In this document: positions 60,538-64,000 of the stretch, one piece after another | Layout: every line of letters begins with the position of its first letter | How positions within the stretch are numbered: position 1 is the stretch's first letter | Source: an uncultured Sphingomonadaceae bacterium | Lineage (GTDB): Bacteria; Pseudomonadota; Alphaproteobacteria; Sphingomonadales; Sphingomonadaceae | Reading direction: 5' to 3' | DNA: 64,000 bases | NCBI GenBank assembly: GCA_947497455.1 | Contig: CANMGU010000001.1 | Span: 1,178,001 to 1,242,000, forward strand | The notes under the pieces: generated by a model | Told to the model about the DNA's origin: nothing | Seen by the model: only the letters and a program-made list of their open reading frames with translations | Database searches by the model: none | Program-made: the position numbers and the translations under genes

Positions 60538-60713
60538 TATATTCTCCCCCAAGATTGGCCTTTAACAATAGCGCAATATTATGCCTTCAAGCCATTTATG
60601 TCACGGAAAAACGCTGTTACTTGCACATACGCTCTAATGGACAGTTGCTCACGGAGCCGTTTTTCACCATATGCGCTGTCTGAAAGTTATTCTAACTATG
60701 GAGAAAATTCTCA

Positions 60714-61319
60714 ATGTCCTTTGAACTTCCCCCGCTTCCTTATGCCAAAACCGCTTTTGGAGATCTAATCTCGGAAGCAACGTTCAACTATCATCACGGC
60801 AAACATCACAATGCTTATGTCACAAAAACCAACGGCGCGATCGAAGGTACGGATCATGCAGGCAAGAAATTGTCAGAGATCATCAAGGCTGCTGACGGCG
60901 GATTGTTCAACAATGCGGCGCAAGTGTGGAACCATAGTTTCTATTGGTTGTGCCTGAGCCCTGAGAAAAAAGATATGCCAGCAGAACTGAAAAGCCGCAT
61001 TGAGGCAGACTTTGGTTCAGTTGAAGAGTTTAAGGAAAAATTCAAAGCCGAAGCGGTTGGGCACTTTGCCAGCGGTTGGGCATGGTTGGTCCTGAACGGT
61101 GATAAGCTGGAAATTACGTCCCTGCACGACGCGGATAGCCCGGTTGCTCACGATATGAAGCCGCTTCTCACCATCGATGTATGGGAGCATGCCTATTATC
61201 TCGATTACCAGAATGCCCGTCCTGATTATGTGTCGGCTTTGCTCGACAATGCGATTGACTGGGACTTTGTTGCTCAGAATCTTGATGGGGAAGGGGTGAG
61301 CCGCGCCGACCAAGGCTAG
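60714..61319 (+). CDS. sodB: Superoxide dismutase, iron type
   Basis: A 201-residue cytosolic Fe-SOD. Metal ligands are H27 (FNYHHGKHHNAY), H74 (VWNHSFYW), D155 and H159 (IDVWEHAYYLDY). The Gln70 of NNAAQVWNHSFYW and GWAWLV pattern are those of the iron rather than manganese type. GGAGAAA precedes the ATG inside a short palindrome. A strong terminator follows. Confidence 0.96.
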   Translation: MSFELPPLPYAKTAFGDLISEATFNYHHGKHHNAYVTKTNGAIEGTDHAGKKLSEIIKAADGGLFNNAAQVWNHSFYWLCLSPEKKDMPAELKSRIEADFGSVEEFKEKFKAEAVGHFASGWAWLVLNGDKLEITSLHDADSPVAHDMKPLLTIDVWEHAYYLDYQNARPDYVSALLDNAIDWDFVAQNLDGEGVSRADQG

Positions 61320-61343
61320 GCCTTTTTCCAATTGACCAATACG

Positions 61344-61380
61344 AACCGCGCTCCTCAAAATGGCGCGCGGTTTTTATTTT
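61344..61380 (+). terminator. Intrinsic terminator of sodB
   Basis: AACCGCGC (61344-61351) pairs with GCGCGGTT (61365-61372) around a 13-base loop and is followed by TTTATTTT. It overlaps the end of the convergent yciB gene. Confidence 0.82.
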
Positions 61381-61988
61381 GACGCTGCTTCTTCGGCATC
61401 TTCATCTTGCCCGAGATCAAGTCCGTGCCGCATCAGCATCGGGACGTTGGCAATGGCAAAGATAAACGACAATATCGTGATGCCCCATACTTTCAGTGTG
61501 AGCCAGAGGTCAAAGCTCAGCGTCAATCGCATAGCCTCATTGAGTAGCGCCATACCGACAAAGAAGATCGCCCAGTTGCGCGACAGTTTCAGCCAACCTT
61601 CGTCCGAAAGCCCCTCATATGCAGCCTGCAAAAGATATTTGAGCATCGCTTTCCCCCGCAGCAACCCAACACCTAATATAACCGCAAAGCCAGTGTAGAT
61701 GATTGTCGGTTTGATCTGGATGAAACGCGGGTCATTAAAGTAGATGGTCAGCGCACCAAAGCCGACCACGAGAACCGCTGAAAGCCAAAGCATCGGTGAT
61801 ATTTTACCGATTTTCCACTTTGAAATGATGACGGCGATCAGGATGGCGACCATGAAGGCAGCCGTCCCCGCGATGATCCCAAAGAATTTGTAAGCCAGAA
61901 AAAATATCAGCAACGGCGCGAAATCAAGCGCGAAGCCCAAGCCCTTATTTTCTTTTTTCGGCTCTACATTAATAACGTCATCACTCAT
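61374..61988 (-). CDS. yciB: YciB-family inner-membrane septation protein
   Basis: A 204-residue membrane protein with five or six helices. LGFALDFAPLLIFFLAYKFFGI and WLKLSRNWAIFFVGMALLNE are the family's signature blocks. YciB (IspZ/IspA) affects division and envelope integrity. It overlaps the ftsY stop by 4 bases (ATGA) in the run mtaB-ftsY-yciB. Confidence 0.93.
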   Translation of the reverse strand: MSDDVINVEPKKENKGLGFALDFAPLLIFFLAYKFFGIIAGTAAFMVAILIAVIISKWKIGKISPMLWLSAVLVVGFGALTIYFNDPRFIQIKPTIIYTGFAVILGVGLLRGKAMLKYLLQAAYEGLSDEGWLKLSRNWAIFFVGMALLNEAMRLTLSFDLWLTLKVWGITILSFIFAIANVPMLMRHGLDLGQDEDAEEAASK

Positions 61989-62914
61989 TCTTCAATTCCT
62001 GCTATCGCTGCCGCCAGATCATCGGCGTCAAAGGGACGCAGATCTTCCATTGTTTCTCCAACGCCAATCGCATGGATTGGCATATCAAATTGCTTTGCCG
62101 CCGCGACCAGAACCCCGCCGCGTGCAGTGCCATCCAATTTGGTCATGATCAGGCCGGTCACTTTCGCCACTTCCTTGAACACTTCAATCTGGGACAAGGC
62201 ATTTTGCCCTGTGGTCGCATCCAGCACCAGCACAACATCATGCGGGGCTTCGGGATTGAGCCGTCCCAACACCCGGCGGATCTTGTCTAGCTCATCCATC
62301 AGCTCAGAGCGGTTTTGCAGTCGTCCGGCTGTATCGACTATTAACACATCAATACCGGTCGCAGTCGCCTGCTTGACGCCTTCATAGACGATGCTGGCAC
62401 TGTCGCCGCCTTCTTTACCGCTGATAATGGGAACACCAAGCCGTTCTGCCCAGACCTTAAGCTGTCCAATGGCTGCGGCGCGAAAAGTATCGCCAGCGGC
62501 CAGCATCACGCCATAATCCTGCTCCAAAAACAGATGTGCAAGCTTGGCGATGGTCGTGGTCTTGCCAGAGCCATTGACACCGATAACCAAAATCACTTGC
62601 GGGCGAGGAAAGGCATCTATCTCCAATGGGACCGCGACAGGTTCCAATATTTCGGCAATTTCAGACTGAATAATTTCACGAACCGCATGCTCGCTGAGAC
62701 CTTTTTCAAATCGTTCTTTGGAGAGTTTCTCTCGGATTGACGCTGCGGTTGCGGGCCCCAGATCAGACATGATCAACGCATCTTCGATATCGTCGAGTGT
62801 CGCGTCATCAAGCTTAGCTTTGGTCACAAGACCGGTCAGATTCTCAGTCAGGCGGCCCGATGTCTTGCTGAAACCGCCAAATAGACGATCCTTCCACCCC
62901 GGTTTTTCACTCAT
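61985..62914 (-). CDS. ftsY: Signal recognition particle receptor FtsY
   Basis: A 309-residue FtsY that docks SRP-ribosome complexes at the membrane. The NG domain is complete: GVNGSGKTTTIAKLAHLF (G1), GDTFRAAAIGQL, VDTAGRLQN (G3) and MTKLDGTARGG (G4). The acidic A domain of E. coli is nearly absent, as in many alphaproteobacteria. It overlaps mtaB by 4 bases. Confidence 0.97.
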   Translation of the reverse strand: MSEKPGWKDRLFGGFSKTSGRLTENLTGLVTKAKLDDATLDDIEDALIMSDLGPATAASIREKLSKERFEKGLSEHAVREIIQSEIAEILEPVAVPLEIDAFPRPQVILVIGVNGSGKTTTIAKLAHLFLEQDYGVMLAAGDTFRAAAIGQLKVWAERLGVPIISGKEGGDSASIVYEGVKQATATGIDVLIVDTAGRLQNRSELMDELDKIRRVLGRLNPEAPHDVVLVLDATTGQNALSQIEVFKEVAKVTGLIMTKLDGTARGGVLVAAAKQFDMPIHAIGVGETMEDLRPFDADDLAAAIAGIEE

Positions 62915-64000
62915 ATGATTTTTCTTCCGATCAGGTTCCGGCCATCAGACGCAATGACTTCGACGGGGATTATCTGGCCTTCTGGCATGGTTTCCTCAAA
63001 ACTGATATGGGCAAAATTCTCGGCATAGCCTGCTTTGCCACTGAGCTCGCACAAGACATGCTGTCGAGAGCCAACAAGACTGTCACGCCAAGCCTGCGCC
63101 TTCTCAGCCACTTTTTGTCGCAATAGCTTGGCGCGCTGCTTGATGACGATACCGTCCACTTGTGGCATCTTTGCTGCTGGTGTGCCTTGGCGCGGTGAGT
63201 AAGGAAATATGTGACCATGAATGACTTTGCACTGGTCGATAATATCCAGACTATTGGCAAACATCGCGTCGGTTTCTGTCGGAAAGCCGGCTATAATATC
63301 GGCACCAATGGCTATCTCAGGGCGCTTGTCCTTCAGACGGGCGACCAGTTCAATCGCCTGTTCTCGGCTGTGGCGGCGTTTCATGCGCTTGAGAATCATA
63401 TTGTCGCCGGACTGTAGCGATAGATGGACATGTGGCATCATCCGTTTCTCGCCAGTAAGAATATCAAACAGCCGATCATCGATTTCGACGCCATCGACTG
63501 ATGAAAGCCGCAGCCGTTTGAGATTTGGAACATGTTTTAAAACCCGTTCAACCAGATGGCCGAGGCTTGGATTGCCCGGCAGGTCGGGACCGTAGCTGGT
63601 CACGTCAACGCCGGTCAGTACAACCTCGTTAAAACCTTTGTCGACCAGCACCTGAACCTGTTCAACAACCTGGCCAGCAGGGACTGAGCGGCTATTGCCA
63701 CGGCCGTAAGGAATGATGCAAAAGGTGCAGCGATGATCGCAGCCATTTTGCACTTCGACAAAGGCGCGGGAACGTTCGGCAAAGGCGCTGACCATATGAG
63801 GTGCGGTTTCCTTGACCTGCATGATGTCAGAGACCCGGATATCCGGTTTGTTGGTATCTAGGCCGAATTTGAAATTATCCGCATCATATTTATCGAAATT
63901 GCCTACCACACCGGATGTTTCGGGCATGGCATCAAACATCGCCGGATCAATCTGGGCCGCACAACCAGTGACCACGACCTTTTTGTCCGGATTATCGCGC
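62911..64000 (-). CDS. mtaB: tRNA methylthiotransferase MtaB, 5' end cut by window
   Basis: MtaB adds a methylthio group to t6A37 of tRNAs reading ANN codons, with two 4Fe-4S clusters. Seen are TGCAAQ (an N-terminal cluster Cys), the radical-SAM motif NGCDHRCTFCIIPYGRGNSRS (C-x3-C-x2-C), LTGVDVTSYG, HLSLQSGDNMILKRMKR and IIAGFPTETD. The frame is open to the window edge; the true start lies beyond 64000. It heads the ftsY-yciB run. Confidence 0.93.
   Translation of the reverse strand, partial: RDNPDKKVVVTGCAAQIDPAMFDAMPETSGVVGNFDKYDADNFKFGLDTNKPDIRVSDIMQVKETAPHMVSAFAERSRAFVEVQNGCDHRCTFCIIPYGRGNSRSVPAGQVVEQVQVLVDKGFNEVVLTGVDVTSYGPDLPGNPSLGHLVERVLKHVPNLKRLRLSSVDGVEIDDRLFDILTGEKRMMPHVHLSLQSGDNMILKRMKRRHSREQAIELVARLKDKRPEIAIGADIIAGFPTETDAMFANSLDIIDQCKVIHGHIFPYSPRQGTPAAKMPQVDGIVIKQRAKLLRQKVAEKAQAWRDSLVGSRQHVLCELSGKAGYAENFAHISFEETMPEGQIIPVEVIASDGRNLIGRKII

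Overview
The window is ordinary chromosome from an alphaproteobacterium. ChpT, a leuA/ilvBNC/serB housekeeping set, GatCAB, an RpoH-type sigma factor, a DUF6285-tailed phosphotransferase and a moderate-GC coding style all fit the Sphingomonadales. A marine Sphingorhabdus/Parasphingorhabdus-like organism is my best guess, inferred from gene content rather than from a marker tree. I see no insertion sequence, prophage, CRISPR array or conjugation gene. Coding density is very high, with many one-base (TAATG/TGATG) and four-base (ATGA) overlaps between neighbouring genes.

Layout. 1-3.3 kb: the end of folE, a PKHD hydroxylase/sulfotransferase-like pair, and the rpsF-rpsR-rplI ribosomal operon. 3.5-9 kb: a carotenoid oxygenase, an unknown lipoprotein with a small partner, and an acyl-CoA dehydrogenase/phosphotransferase pair. 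9.1-15 kb: a fatty-acid synthesis and cell-wall run (fabD, GNAT, fabG, acpP, fabF, mltG). 15-25 kb: leucine and isoleucine/valine synthesis (leuA, ilvC, ilvN, ilvB), interrupted by a YHS/Cys-rich/YHS envelope cluster and a BLUF photoreceptor. 24-32 kb: miaA/serB head to head, a ParA/ribbon-helix-helix pair between two SPOR-domain proteins, and pyrB with a pseudo-dihydroorotase. 32-44 kb: ruvX, gatCAB, tRNA-Leu(UAG), trigger factor with a lysine-rich tail, two divergent ClpP genes and clpX. 44-53.7 kb: a TetR-controlled ABA4-like membrane pair, mtgA, rpoH, an RluA-family pseudouridine synthase, a JAMM protease with chpT, an amidase, rnpB, a J-domain protein, an orphan SecD-like domain and sufE. 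53.7-58.4 kb: a greatly expanded phage-shock (Psp) locus. 58.5-64 kb: an acyltransferase, a PuuD-like membrane protein, sodB, yciB, ftsY and the start-truncated mtaB.

The most interesting locus is the Psp region. A near-consensus sigma-54 promoter divergent from pspF leads into a 60-residue exported mini-protein, pspA, pspB, pspC and then six consecutive small genes. Each of the six encodes one N-terminal membrane helix followed by a coiled coil, and five carry essentially the full module that also ends PspC (consensus around R-L/V-A-x-L-E-R/K-I-V-T-D...E-I-E-x-L-R). It looks like an amplified family of membrane-anchored Psp partners. Other candidates for new biology are the ParA/RHH/SPOR cluster, the 14-cysteine Ala/Cys peptide between two YHS proteins, a possible leader attenuator before leuA, and an unusually long P3 arm in RNase P RNA. 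All functions are read from sequence motifs only; no database search or folding program was run.
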